DNA of 64,000 bases from Dastarcus helophoroides (GCA_028583605.1 CM053328.1:30797578-30861577); one strand, 5' to 3'; numbered from the stretch's first letter, positions 34,301 through 47,514 are shown. Notes: a model not told the origin generated them from the sequence alone. Made by a program: numbers and translations.

Positions 34301-35950
34301 TTTGCCTTATTTGTCAAAAAACCAAAATTGAAGGTTTCAAAATTTCGACTACTTTCTAAAATAAAACTCTTTTTGAGAATTTTGACGTTATTAAAATTTG
34401 TTCTAATTCGAATTTTCTACTTGAGAGGTGAACTCCTGTCATCAAATACTGTTCTTTTTTCAAGTTTACTGTATTTTTATTGCATATTCAGAAAAATACT
34501 GCAATCAGCCGAAAATATATTGGCAACCCAATTCTGATCTGTCAGCTGATACACTAGTACTGATGATTGTACTTATTTCTAAATAATCAATTGTCTCGGG
34601 ATGAACTATTTTGGACATACTTTTCTAAGTAGTTTTAATTAAGTTAGTTCCTTTCGGTTCCTTTCAGTTTTTGGGGAAGAGTCTAGGGATCAAGGAATTC
34701 GTAAAGCAAGGGTTCCCAAATTTTTTTATGTTGCGCTTCCTAAAATACAAAAAATCTATTCATGCTCCCCTTTAGTATTAGTCGAAAATTCGAATCAAAG
34801 CTGACAGTTAAATAAGTCAGCAAGTCAAAAGAAAATTTGAAATCTTAGAAAGTTGTAAAAATTTTGAAAAATGCCAAAATTTTTTAAAAAATACGAGTTT
34901 TAAATCACAAACTTAAAAAAATAAGACGAGATATTCAAAAAAATTCTGAATCAATTCGAAAATTTTGAAAAAGACGAAATTTTGAAAAATGTCGAAATTT
35001 ACATAAAAAACTGAAATTTTCAAAAATCGAAATTTTCAAAAAGAAATAAAGTTTTGAAGAAAATTCGTACCTAATTTTTACAAAAGTCGAAATTCTAAAA
35101 GATTGGCGGACCTTCAAAAAAAAAGCGAAATATCGAAAAAATCAAAGTTTTTCAAAAAATTCAAAAACTTTAAAAGGCGGAACAATTTAAAAAATATTAG
35201 AAAAGATTTTAAACATTTCATTTTCAAGTGCAACTTCGAAATTTACAAAAAGTCGAATTGTCTAAAAAAGGCTGACAATTCTCGGATTTGACAATTAAAA
35301 AAAATTCTCGAATTTTTAATTTTTCAATTGAAAATTTCAGTAATTCGAAGGCTTAGAATCGTTTCGAAAGGAACTCAGAAAAATTTCCATAATGATTGGG
35401 GATTTTTGGGGAAGTAGGAACACCCAATAATCGTAAGGATGACGATCGAGTTTTCGATATTTTTAGGCGCCCAAGAAAAAAAACATATATATTTTTAGTT
35501 TTTAGCAAAAAAAACTAGATTTTGAATGTGAATGTGAAATTTTAGAAAAATAAACAAAAATCACACAAATTTTAGTTGCTCATGCAAGGTTTATAAAATT
35601 GAAATATAACATTATTCAACTTTTTATTTACGTATCCACAGAGCCGCACACTATCGAAGAAAGGAGCACTCGATAACTTTGGAATTCATCCATAAAGATG
35701 ACGATCGTATTTTCGATATTTTTCAGGCTCCCAAGAAAAAAATTAAGATGAAAGCCGAAATTTTGGCATAAATTTTTAGTTTTTACCAAAAATAAAACCT
35801 AGATTTTGAATGTGAAGGTAAAATTTTCAAAAAATACACAAAAATCAGAAATTTTTGTTGCTCGTGCAAGTTTTATGAAATTGAAATATAACATTATTCA
35901 ACTTTGTATTTACGTATCGACAGTAAATAAAACGTAGGCAAATTTCTCGA
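31380..35950. repeat. AT satellite block with mixed orientation and long direct repeats
   Basis: Orientation switches within the block: GTCGAAATT words at 32100-32600, TTTCGACTTTTT words at 33000-34400, and GTCGAAATT again at 34850-35300. A ~2.66-kb direct repeat is visible: GTAAAGCAAGGTTTCCGAA (32028) and GTAAAGCAAGGGTTCCCAAA (34702) start colinear segments that share ATTCGAATCAAA and AAATACGAGTT. A ~260-bp tandem pair lies at 35435-35640 and 35695-35930 (landmarks GATGACGATCG and TATAACATTATTCAACTTT). 34400-34660 is a less repetitive patch. Confidence 0.75.
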
Positions 35951-36780
35951 AAATAAAAATGACTTTTTATAATTTCCTTTATTTTATTTATCAGTATTTA
36001 CATAATATGCAAACTAATAAAATGTTGGGTTTTAGATGAAGTATCTATCCTCGTTAATTAAAATAATATGAGTGAAACTAGGCACCCAACCTTAATTTGT
36101 TTTGTGTATCCTCCATTCTCCTTTAAATCGTTCTATATAACTCCATGGCGACCCGCACCCACTTCTCGTTATCTCGTCCTTAAAGCATTCGAGATAAAAA
36201 GATCGGACCAATGGCAGGCTGAAGATTTGTATAGTCGCTAGCTGCTGTCGTGCAAAAACAAGTCAGGAAACGAGCCATTCGAATGCTAAATTACAAAATT
36301 ATACGGCAACAGCGGGAGCGAGTATGGGGCACACGGGGAACGACCAAATAACTGGATTCAGCCATTTTAAATGAAATGCAAACAGGTCTGAGATTTATAT
36401 CTTAAGCTTACGACGCTGCTACAAAGGCCAATATGTAAAGATGGATGGTGGCTCCTCAAACAAAAACATGTTTGTTCGATTACTCTATGACTCGACTTTC
36501 TTATACTAGAAGTGCTTGTTCAGCTTCCGAGATGTCGACGTCTTTCGTCGTCAGTGGGTGGAAAGCAAGGGGAATGAATGAATATAAGAGTCTGGTTGTT
36601 TGCATTTTGCTGCAATGTCGCTTGTTTATTGTTGAATAGCTACTGGGATTGTGTTGTTGATTTAATTCGCTTTTAACTTCAATTGTACAGGGTGTCTTGG
36701 TCATAATGTCAATTTTAATCAATATCCGGAGGGATACGAAAACAGCCCTTGGCTGCAATCACCCCACAACTCCCCCTAAC
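35950..36780. other. Non-repetitive spacer
   Basis: Higher GC than its surroundings. TACAGGGTGTCTTGG at 36687 resembles the start of many insect interspersed repeats. Frames at 36445-36639 (+) and 36501-36758 (-) overlap on opposite strands and show no motif. Confidence 0.35.
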
Positions 36781-36810
36781 AGGGCGCTCTTGGTTTACAA
36801 CAAATTAAAT

Positions 36811-36975
36811 AGAGAGTGGGTGGGGGCGAGAGGGGGGAGAAAAAAGGGAGAGGGGATATAAAGGGAGGAGAGAGAGAGGGAGAGGGGGGAGGGGGAATGG
36901 GACAGAGAGGGGAGAGGGGGGGAGAGGAGAGAGGGTGAGGGGGAGAGGAGAGAGAGAGAGAGATAGAGAGAGAGG

Positions 36976-37055
<80 letters not shown>
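36811..37055. repeat. GA/GGGAGA microsatellite
   Basis: A purine-only tract. An irregular (GGGAGAG)n section (36811-36974) is followed by about 80 bases of nearly pure GA repeat to 37055. It abuts an AT-satellite block. The Ser/Leu/Pro-rich minus-strand frames across it are repeat readings. Confidence 0.95.
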
Positions 37056-37059
<4 letters not shown>

Positions 37060-38720
37060 CAAAAAAGTCCAAATAATTAAATAATTAAAAATTTGAAATC
37101 TCGTAAAAAATTGACATTTTTTGAAAAATTGTCAAAATTTTGAGAAAAAGATCTTAATTTTAGAAAAAACCAAATTTCTACAAAAGTCGAAATTTGCAAC
37201 ATATTTAAATATTTCGAGAAACATTCAAAACGTTTAAAAAGTGAAAAATTAAAAAAAGTTGAAATTTCCAATCAAAAAGTCGTCATGATGAGAAAAAGTG
37301 AAAGTTTTGAAAAAAGTTAATATGTTGCAATGTCTATATTGTCAAAAAAGTCGAAATTTTCAATAATAAATCGAAATTTGAAAAAGTCGAACTTTGAAAA
37401 TTTTTTTTAACAAAAATGGAATTTTTCAAAAAAAATTAAAAATTACAAAATAATCAAAATTTTGAGAAAATTTGAAGTTTTTAGAAAAAATTGCAATTTT
37501 TCGAAAAAATTTCGAAATGTTTAAATCAATATTTTCAAAAATAATTCAAAATTTCAGGAGTTGAATCTTAGAAAAACTTAAATACCTTTAAAAAGTGGTC
37601 AAAATGTTACGAAGAAGATAAAATGATTTTAGAAAAGAATCAAATTTTCAAAAAAAATCGAAATTTTCAACATAGGTGAAAATTTTGAATAGAAGTGTAA
37701 ATCTTATTTTAGAAAATCAGGATGTTTAAAACAATTGAAATTTTCGGAAAAATCTCCAGACAGAAGTTCAAAAAGAAGCCGAAATTTTGGGTAGTTTCAA
37801 TTTTTTGGTCTTAATTTTCAAAAAAGTCAAGTAAAAACATTTCCGAAAAGATATTTTTGTATATTTTTAAGAAAAAATTGATATTAATATTAATTAATAT
37901 AAATATTTCAAGTAAATAGTTCAATTTCAATAGAGTAATTTTACAAAAAAAGTTTTAATTTACAAAAAGTCGAATTTGAAGAAAGCAAAAATTAAAAAAG
38001 TCAATATTTTGAAATAAATACAAATTTTCAGTCAGAATTTCAAGAAAAAGCCCAACTTTTAAAAAATGTCAATTTTGTTATTGAATTTACAAAAAAATCG
38101 AAACTTTTAAAAAAGTTAACATTTTCAGAATATTCAAAAAATAGTATTTTTATAATTTTTTGAGAAATGGTGAACATTTTTAAAAAGCAAAATTTTTCAA
38201 AAAAAGTTCAAATTTTCAGCGAAAGTCAAATTTTTCAAAAAAAAGTCAAAATTTCGACATAAATGATAGGGATACAGAGAATGTTTTCGACATAAAAGTC
38301 GAAAAATGTTCATAAAATCACAATTTTAAAAAGTGTACCTTTTTTTTAATTTCTTAAAAGTTTACTTTTAAAAGGATCGAAATTTTCAATACAGTAAAAT
38401 TGGAATTTCGAGAAAAAGTGAAACATTTTGAAAAAAAAACGGATTATTTTTGACATATCGAAACTTTCACTAAAAGCCGGATTTTAAAAAAACGATGAAA
38501 TTTCATAAAAAAACAAATTTTTGGAAAGGGGAAAATTAAAAAAAAAAGGTTTAAATTTCAAGAAAAAGGTGGAAATTTTAAGAAAAAGATGGAAATTTTA
38601 AGAAAAAGTCAAAATTTTGAAATGTTTAAATTTTCTAAAAAGTCAAAGTTATCAATAAAAAATTCAAATTTAAGAAAATTTACAGACACAATTGTTAAAT
38701 TTCCACGATTATATCAATAA
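37060..38720. repeat. AT satellite, GTCGAAATTT orientation
   Basis: Diverged units as elsewhere, with little higher-order structure. A triplet AAGAAAAAGNTGGAAATTTT occurs near 38550-38600. Confidence 0.8.
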
Positions 38721-39870
38721 ATAGTGGTCGCAGCGTTGTGTACAAAAAAAGATATATTAAAATAAAATTAATATGGACATTTTCATTTTGTAAGGGAAGC
38801 TGTGCTTCTCTAGCTTCCATGAAGAACAGCCACTGACTGTAGATTAAGAGTCCCTAAAAATACCCCTAAATAAAATCCCATTTCGCTTATTTAACCCTAA
38901 AGGGGGGAAAATCCCTAAGTTGGGAACACTGAAATATTTTGCCAATCTGACGAAAACTAAAGTGGGAATTTTAAAAATCAGACGCGTCCAAAAAATCAAT
39001 GATCAATACTCAAACAGCCGGATTTATTCTTTTTGGGGCTTATTTAACGTTTTCACAGGTTTGGTTATTATAGGTGTACGTACACGCGCCAAAATTCTTC
39101 ATTTAAAATTGGACTTGAATATTAAAGAAACCCAATCTGGGCATTAATTAATCACGAGATTAAAATTTAAATGTATGTAACTGATAGCTAAATAGAACTT
39201 GTAACACAAAAATGTTAAATTTCTTTGTTGTGAATCAAAGAGGTAAATGACAGTCCCATGTTTCTTATCTCGTCCTCGGGATATTTTTATTAGATAAACC
39301 TACATATCTCGGCTGGTGTTCATTACAAAGATGCATCACAGTTGTACAATAACAAGGACATAGAGATGAAATATCAGAGCGTTGTCTACAATGAGAATCT
39401 CTGGTTAAAAAAAGAAGAGAAACCATCTACCTAAATGAAAAGTGTTTTAAGAGTTTCGTAAAGATTAAGATTACTCCTTCGTATAATAAAATCAAGTTTT
39501 TAAAGATTTCAACATATTCCTCGTTTGGATATTCTTTTTAGGAGACGTCAAGCCAGCACAAATGCTACTGAACCGATATGGCCTTGACTTCAATTGCCCA
39601 ACATTTGAAAAATATTACATAATACGAACGAATGGAATTGAATGTCTCCACATGTCTCGCTCCACGAAACTGGCAATACAAAAATAACGTCGATTGTCGA
39701 TCAAAATAAAACTCCTATGTTCATCGAACTCTGTTTTTATTCCCCATTTAAATTGCTTGAAATTTGCCTGCATACGATTAAACTCTGTTACAGACTTACT
39801 TTATTGTTTAAAACTTTATATTAATATGTATTACTAGCGCCTTCGTCGGCGTGAAAGAAGAGCAAAAACC
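38720..39870. other. Spacer between oppositely oriented AT blocks
   Basis: Short words (ATCAATGATCAATACTCAAA near 38994, then CAGCCGGATT) are shared with 31190-31220, so parts are interspersed repeat. Frames of 75 and 60 codons show no motif. No gene recognised. Confidence 0.35.
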
Positions 39871-42800
39871 TTTTTGGAAATTCCCGACTTTTTTTTTGAA
39901 GAATTCGATTTTTAGTGGGAATGTAGAAATTGTATATTTTAAAAATTTCGACATTTTAAAATATCAACATTTTTCAGAATGTCCATTTTCTCACTCGAGT
40001 CCCAAAATTTCAAGTTTTTTCGAAATTTGAACTTAATTTGGAAAATTTCGACTTTTCCGAATATTTTACTTTTTTTGAAAACTGAAATTTGAAAATTAAA
40101 ATAATGATTTTTGGGTATATTTTTTGGAAAATTTCTATGATAATTTCTGTTTTTGTTAAAAAAATTTCTATTTTGAAAATTGACTTTTCAATAGTTTACG
40201 TTTTAAATATTTTGATTTTATTTCGGAATTATTTTTGGAAAATTTTGATTTTTTTATCACATTTTTGATAATATTTTTGTAATGTTTACCTTTTTTCAAC
40301 ATCTCGTTCTTGTTATTGAAAATTTTTGTTTTTTAAAATTTTGACTCGAATTTCACCTTTTTTTTGTTGACTGTCTTTAAATTCGATTTTTATAAAACAT
40401 TTCCACTCCAAATGCGCCTTTCTTTCAAAGTTTCAGTCTTTCTACATTTCGACTTACTGAAAGTAACGTTTTTTTGTTTAAATCTGGCTTCGATTTTTAT
40501 TGAAAATCTCGACTTTTTTAAACATTTCGACCTTACATTTTAAAAATTTCGAATTTCCAATTTTCTAGTTTTTTCAATTTCCACTTTTTCCAAATATCAT
40601 TTGTAGATTTCAACTCTTTCCTAATTTTGGCTCTTTAAGATTTTCGTTTATTTTCCAATTTTTAGAAAATTTTGATACAACATTTTGATTTCTGAAAATT
40701 TTGACTTTTTTTTACAAATTCTGTTATTTTTAAGCCTGATTCTGTTGAAATATTGCTTTGTTAAAAACCGTTTTTTTAATTTCCACTTTTGTTCAATTTT
40801 GTCGAATGTCGAAATTTTCATAAAAAGTTAAAACTTTAAAAAAGACCAGAATTTTCGAAAAAAATGAAATAAAAAAAATTGAATTTCTCAAAAAAGCATC
40901 ATTTTTAAAAAATGTCGAAATTTTTACAAAAAGCGCAATTTTTAAAACAGGGGAAAATTTTAAGTAAAATTTTGAGAAATGATGCCATTTTTAAAAATAG
41001 GCGAAAATTTGAAGAAAATTCACAAACAACGATGCAATTTTCAAAAAGTTTTTTTTTGGAAAATTTTTAATTTTTTATCACATTTTTGACCATATTTTTG
41101 AAAATGTTGACCTTTTTTCAACATTCCCGTCTTGTTATTGAAAATTTTTGTTTTTTAAAATTTTAGCTCGAAATTTCAACTTTTTTTTTACTGTTTTAAA
41201 ATTCGATTTTTATAAAATATTTTCATTCCAAATGCGACTTATTTTTTTCAAAGTTTTAATTTTTTCTCGCTTTGACTTAACATTTTGAGAATTTCGAATT
41301 TTCAATTTTTTTCCAAGTATCATTTGTAAATTTCAACTCTTTCCTAATTTTGACTTTCTTTAAGATTTTAGTTTATTTTCCAATTTTTTGAAAATTTTGA
41401 TACAACATTGTAATTTCTCAAAATTTTGACTTTTTTTAACAATTCTGTAACTTTTAAACCTAATTCTATTGAAATACTGCTTTGTTAAAAACCGCTCTTT
41501 TTAATTTCCACTTTTGTTCAATTTTGTCGAATGTCGAAATTTTCATAAAAAGTTAAAAATTTGAAAAAGACCAGAATTTTCGAAAAAAACGAAATTTAAA
41601 AAAACTATTGAATTTTTCTCAAAAGCGCCATTTTCAAAAATAGGCGAAAGTTTGAAGTCAAATTTTCAAAAATGGTGCAATTTTCATAAATGTAAGTTTT
41701 TAAAAAATGTCGAAATTTCTAAAAAAAGCGCAATTTTCAAAAAGCAGGCGAAAATTTTAAGTAAAATTTTTAGAAATGGTGCCATTTTCAAAAATTATTA
41801 AAAATTTGCAGTCAAATTCACAAAAATGATGCACTTTCAAAAATAGGCTAAAATTTGAAGTAAAATTTTAAGAAACGGTCCAATTTTCATAAATTAAAAT
41901 TTTCAAAAATATCGAATTTTGAAGAAAATTCGTATAATTTTAAAACGTCCAAATACTGAAAAAATGATCAAAAAACTCAAAAAAGGAAAATTTCGAAATC
42001 CAAAATTTTCAATAAAATTAAAAATTCAATAAATGGGGCAACTTTCACAAAAATTCGAAGTTTTAAAAAAGAAAAATTTCAAATTTCTATAATTTTAAGA
42101 AAAAGTTTCAAATTTTCGAAAGTCAAAATTTGGAAAAACAGATACATTTTGGAAAACGATCGAATTTTTAAAAACCAAAATTTTCAAAAAAATTGTTTGG
42201 AAAAAGGAGGTCAAATTAAAGATTCAATAAACGGGGCAATTTTCACAAAAATTCGAAGTTGAAAATTTGGAAAAATAGATAATTTTGGAAAAAGGTCGAA
42301 TTTTTAAAAACCAAAATTTTCAAAAAAATTGTTTTGGAAAAAGGAGGTCAAATTAAAAATTCAATAAATGGGGCAATTTTCACAAAAATTCGATGTTTTA
42401 AAAAAAGATAAAATTCAAATTTCGAGAGTTTTGAAAAAAGTTTCAAATTTTCGACAGTCAAAATTTGGAAAAATAGATACATTTTGGAAAAAGGTTGAAT
42501 TTTTAAAAGCCAAAATTTTCAAAAAAATGTGTTGGAAAAAGGTCAAAAGTCAAAAGTCAAAATTTTGAAAAATGTTACTAAATTTAGTATTTAAAATTTT
42601 CAAAAAAAGGTAAAGATTTTCAAAGGAGTGGACATTTTGAAAAATAGTCAAAAATTTCAAAAAGGGGTCACATTTTGAAGTAACGTTAAGCTCTGAAAAA
42701 GTCGATATTTACAAAAAAGTCGACAATTTTTTAAAAAGTTCTGTGCATGCAAATTTCAAAAAGTCGGGATTTTCATTGAAAAAATAGGAAAATTAAGTTC

Positions 42801-43370
42801 GAACTTGCAGGACTAAGGCCTAAATTAGAAGAAGAAAAGAAAGAAGAAGAAGAAAAGGAATTGTAATTTTTTTATGAAATATTTTTGAGTTTAAATATTT
42901 GTAGAAGATAGAATGTAGAAAGTTTAAGCAAGTAACTTTAAGAGAAGAAATCGTAAAACTTTTGTAAAATTCGAAATCTTATAGTCAAAACATTTAAAAA
43001 GTTAAAAGAGTACACAATTTAAAAAACAATCGAAATTTAAAAAAAAAGTCAAAATTATTAAGAGTTGAGATTTTGAACAAAATCTAATTTTAGAAAAAAC
43101 CGAATTTCTGGAATTTTCTGAAAATTTTGATGTTTGAAATTTCGAGTTTTTATCAAAAATTTTCTAGCAAAATTTCAAATTTCGTTCAAAATTTCTGTTT
43201 TTTTTTCAAATTTTAAATACTTCGTTAATCAAGTTTGCAATCTTTACACTTCGAGAAAGAAGTATAATTTTTCGAAAAGAAGTTAAAATGTTAAATAGTT
43301 TTTCGAAATTTTTAATTTTTCGATATTTTTATTTTAAATTTTTAGTACAAACTTTCTTTTGTAAGACACA
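39870..43370. repeat. AT satellite with alternating orientation
   Basis: TTTCGAC orientation at 39870-40795, GTCGAAA at 40800-41030, TTTCGAC at 41040-41520, then GTCGAAA to 42780. The sequence around AACATTTTGATTTCTGAAAA to TTGTTAAAAACCG (40680-40775) recurs at 41400-41495, so a ~720-740-bp two-orientation unit is directly duplicated. 41400-42870 is the inverted partner of 47565-49370. 42780-43370 is a mixed AT-rich tail. Confidence 0.8.
41400..42870 (+). repeat. Inverted-duplication arm B1 (partner 47565-49370)
   Basis: Landmarks such as CAAATTTCAAAAAGTCGGGA (42749), TTAAGTTCGAACTTGCAGGA (42793) and AAGGCCTAAATTAG (42815) appear reverse-complemented near 47580-47700. At the other end AATTCTATTGAAATACTGC (41462) pairs with its inverse near 49300. 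Paired coordinates sum to about 90,440-90,770. This arm lacks hairpin insertion copy D and so preserves the empty site near 41941-41960. Confidence 0.75.
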
Positions 43371-43649
43371 TCTGTAGTATATTTGCGTACTATATATTTC
43401 TTGAATAGTATTATGGTTATCTAGAAGGTGAGGTTGCGTTACGCCGTACTTTTAAAATGGGATTAAAACCCTCCACTGTTCGCAGCTAGATGGCGCTGCG
43501 AACAATCCGCAAACCATACACCACAGAATTTTATTTTATCGTAGGTCAAATATTGCGAAACGAGTAGTTAAAACGTACACCTAATGGATTGAAGTAGTTT
43601 CAACTTCAACGGTGAACGCTCCTCCCTGACTAAAATACGAATAAACTAT
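43370..43649. other. Spacer, nothing recognised
   Basis: More balanced composition (CGCAGCTAGATGGCGCTGCG, an inverted-repeat word, at 43481). Not identified. Confidence 0.35.
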
Positions 43650-43967
43650 GTTTTAAACATATATGTAATACTTCTATATGGCGTGTTGTGTATAATCGCC
43701 ACTACCAAATGCGTTGTCAAGAAGGTGAGATGAAAGTATATGTCGTACTCTTTGGAGGACAAGCATTCATTCAATTATAGCGGGAACAGGTGACAAGATG
43801 GGCGGGAACACTAATAAATGAATGACAACAAAGATAACTGACGAGAAGCGGGATTGGTTAATAAATTCTGTCCTCCATAAGGACAAACATATGTATCCAT
43901 CGCGTCTTTTGAACACAATCGAAAGTACAAAACACGCCATATAGAAGTATTACATATATGGTTTTAG
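43650..43967. mobile_element. ~318-bp MITE-like element with ~30-bp terminal inverted repeats
   Basis: ATATGTAATACTTCTATATG with GCGTGTT at the left end (43660-43686) returns as its exact inverse AACACGCC..ATATAT at 43930-43957. The interior is non-coding. Boundaries beyond the matching arms are uncertain. Confidence 0.65.
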
Positions 43968-44254
43968 ACAGACTTTCCTAGGAAAAGCCCAAGAAAAGAT
44001 TAACATGACCGATTGGATACATTGTGCCTACAACCACCATCATCCACTGTCATCAGTAGGTACAACTTAGGCTCTCATTTTACAGTTTTCGCACAATACT
44101 TACTGGTAATACACAACAGAGGCCACTGATGTCAGTGGATGAAAATCAGTCCCATTTTCATTCAACAAATTACGTTACCGATGCATCTCCTTATAGAACT
44201 CCCTAAATAGTATATAGTACGCAGATGTGAAATATAGTACAATACTATATAGTA
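43968..44254. other. Spacer upstream of the mariner
   Basis: Contains ATAGTATATAGTACG and similar TA-rich words next to the TA insertion site. Otherwise unremarkable. Confidence 0.4.
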
Positions 44255-45537
44255 CGAGGGTTGCCTTTTATGTTTCGGGATTTGGCAACCCTAGTGTTGC
44301 AATCTGGCAACTGACAGCTCTATCGTAAAGTTGGACATTTTTGAGGTTATACGTACTCAGAACGTTTTGACATACGAGCGCTATTTGTGTTGTTTACAGT
44401 AACTTAAAAGATTCATCTCGGCCGAAAAATGGAATTAAATCGTGAACATTTTCGTGCGATTATTTTTTACAACTTTCGACGTGGATTAACTCAGCAACAG
44501 TGCATGGATGAACTTAATTCAATTTTTGGCGATGAAGCTCCATCAAGGACCAGTGTTTATCGATGGTATGGTGAATTCAATCGTGGTCGCAGTTCACTCC
44601 AAGACGAATTTTGTGAAGGTCGTCCAAAATCAGTTGTTCCGAAAACCATTGATGCTGTGCGCGAACTGATATTGCAAGATCGTTATGTGACCTATCGTGA
44701 GATTGAGACAACCTTAGGCATTAGTGGGCCCAGCATACATTCAATATTGCATAAACATTTGACTGTCAACAAAATTTGTTCGCGTTGGATCCCACATGTC
44801 AATCGCTCAAAAAAAGGCTCGTGTCGATTGGTCGAAAGAAATGCTCAAAAAATACGATCGCGGTGCTTCGAAACACGTCTATGACATCGTGACAGGTGGT
44901 GAATCGTGGATTTACGCGTATGAGCTCGAAAGTAAACAGCAGTCGACAGTATGGGTGTTTCAACAGGAGCCAAATCCAACAAAAGTTATTCGCGCACGAA
45001 GCACTTCCAAGCAAATGGTCGCCTGTTTTTTTCGTAAAAACTGGACATGTCGCAACCGTACCACTAGAACAACGCAGAATAGTCAATTCTGAGTGGTACA
45101 CAACCATTTGCTTGCCAGTTGTCTTCCAAGAAATCAAGGAAAACCAACCGCCGAAGACGGATCACTCTTCACCACGACAATGCGAGCTCTCACACATCAG
45201 CTCAAACAACTGCATTTTTGAGCACCCAAAGCATCGATTTGATGAGTCATCCGCCGTATAGTCCTGACTTGGCACCGAATGACTTCTTTTTATTCCCGTA
45301 CGTAAAAAACAAAGAGGTCAACGTTTTTCGACAACTGAAAGAAGCGGTTGCTGCATTCAGAATGCATGTTTTGGAGATACCTCAATCAGAGTGGCAAAAC
45401 TGCTTCGACAATTGGTTCAAAGGCATGCAAAAGTGTATAGATCTTCATGGGGAATATTTTGAAAAACAATAAAGTGATTTTCGATGATTAATATTTGTTT
45501 TTGTTCTCTAATCCCGAAATATAAAAGGCAACCCTCG
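44255..45537 (+). mobile_element. Mariner transposon, nearly full length (1283 bp)
   Basis: The left end CGAGGGTTGCCTTTTATGTT (44255) and right end ATATAAAAGGCAACCCTCG (ending 45537) are inverse copies of about 28 bp with one mismatch. TA flanks both ends (44253-44254 and 45539-45540), with one extra base before the right TA. Length, end structure and TA target are as expected for mariner elements. Flanking DNA shows no second copy. Confidence 0.95.
44429..45472 (+). pseudogene. Mariner transposase, DD34D type, three frameshifts and first catalytic Asp lost
   Basis: Cuts and pastes the element at TA sites when intact. The N-terminus (44429 onward) carries the paired helix-turn-helix DNA-binding region (FRRGLTQQQC, SVYRWYGEFNRG). 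Reading then shifts near 44797, within the T-run at about 45024-45034, and near 45135. The first catalytic motif reads TGGESW, with glycine at codon 44898-44900 where the family has Asp. D2 (HHDNASSHTS) and D3 (HPPYSPDLAPNDFF) remain, 34 residues apart. The end reads CIDLHGEYFEKQ with TAA at 45470-45472. Total length would match the family's ~345 residues. The copy cannot make active transposase; otherwise it is little decayed, so the insertion is fairly young. Confidence 0.93.
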
Positions 45538-45540
45538 GTA

Positions 45541-47510
45541 TTATATAAAGAGTACAAAAAGTATTTTATTTGAGTGCTGATGTCATTTTTGACATGTTCA
45601 CGTATGTTCCTTACTTGATTCGTACTCGCCAAATTGACATTTAACCTTGACATAAAAATGTTGCAGTACTGTCAGAAATAGAAGAGATCCACGGTTGCTC
45701 TTTTGGGATTTTCGAAAGTAGGATTCAGCAGTAAAAGATTTTTCTCCGTTGTAACATCAAGTCGATAAAATATTTTTTTAAGGTTATGTTTGTTCATCTG
45801 TCTCGTTCAAGTAAGAAATATACGTTAACATGACAAAAAATGATAGAATCATACTAGATTAGAAAACTTTTTGTACATACGGTAGTACGGTTAGCAGCCC
45901 TAGATCAGAATCTGAACATGTTACAATGCACTATTCGAAGTATTTTCGAACTAGGTGGTCATACATTCCTAATTCGTTTTCCAACTTAACGAATCAGTTA
46001 CTCTTAATAATCCAGTAAATTAAAATGGAGATATTATTATATGCAGTCGTTGATCACATGTTTAATTTCCAGAACTTTGCAAATCCAGAATCTGCTTTCC
46101 ACATTTATCCACCGAAGTGATCAAAACTGACTTCTCTAAAAGTAGACATTGTTTTATATCTTATAACTGGGTATGCCACTTAGACAGGCCAAGTAGTCGT
46201 CCATGCTGATTCTTGCGTATACCAAGAGGTCGACAAATCAAACGAATGCTTGGTCTAATGTGATCCGCGTTGCCAGACTTCCTCAATGACGTCAGGGCAC
46301 TCTTGTTGATTTATAATGAGAAACAAACGAAACCTGCCTCGTAGAGGTGTGTGCGGTACAATTTTTAATTCAGTTTACACAATACGTAGTTTCTCTTCGG
46401 GTTTATCTAGTTTATACAGCGGATTAATTCACCATGAATTCACACGATTGTACTCGCTAAACACTAACTTCCTATTGTTTATGTAATCTTAGAAAATGGA
46501 GGAGTTTCTAAACAGTTTTTATGAAACAAATACGGGCTTCCATCTGGTTCTTCGTTTAAACAAAACATGGACGGACGGGTTGAAATTGTTATAAATTCTT
46601 TATAGCAATAATATTCAAGTAATATTACATTTAACACATATGCGAACAGATTGGAATTTTGCAGTTTAAAAAGTTTTAAAACGTTTACATATACATAGAC
46701 TGAAACCAACTCTGACTTCAGAACGAAGTCAATATATCAAAAGTAGGTAATAATTTATAACCTGTTGAAATGCCTCAAAACTATGGCAAAAAAAATCGTA
46801 TGGCATAGGAATTTTTGGAATAACAAATAGCAATTGACATCATCAATCCACTATACAATAAATCTAATTAACTTATGGAGTTCAACCCTAATAAGTCAAT
46901 ATAATATTTATTATTTATCGAGTTTTAGTAACAATATTACATGTCTAAAAATGGTCAGATTATTTCGTCACACCAATTGTTGAATTCATTAAAAATATGT
47001 TGGGTCCAATTTTGTTCAGTCTCTTCATACCTATTGGCACAAAATCTTTCAACTTAAGATATTCAATTCACACTTATATGACTCAAGCATGACAAACTAA
47101 ACTAATAACCGCCCGTGCAGCAAAATAAGCTAGTCAATAATTTGAATTGTAAAAAACCACTTAAAACGTCGAAACCTATCTATTCTGTTAAGGCGACACG
47201 ATTGTTCATGGCCTACGTGACTTAGGTGAATGGACGTGAATCTTGGTGGCACTTGTTTTTGCAAGGCGCACTACAAGTAATATGGTCGCTGGTTGCTGAC
47301 TCATCCGTACTATTCCGACTGAAAACATCGACTCCGTCTGTACATACCCTACCTTTGCCGGATTTAAAGTGGAGAATTATTTATTACTGCTTCCAAATAT
47401 TACTTCCAATGTTTTCTAAAATCCGACTTACATTAGAGGTAATTGCGTTCACCTGTTTAACGCAGATCACTTCGTGAGAATTTTGTACTACGGAATATTT
47501 GCATTACAGA
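45541..47510. other. Non-repetitive spacer inside inverted duplication B
   Basis: No transposon motif. Small frames at 46479-46709 (-) and 47226-47477 (+) show no domain. I see no gene I can support. Confidence 0.4.
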
Positions 47511-47514
47511 CATT

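Noticed and set aside
36776..37072. Ser-Leu-Pro-rich 85-98-codon minus-strand frames
   Set aside because: They are translations of the GA microsatellite in two overlapping frames.
39051..39080. Third ratchet-type splice site (TTTTCACAG followed by GTTTGG)
   Set aside because: The donor half does not match GTAAG or GTGAG, and no second donor follows.
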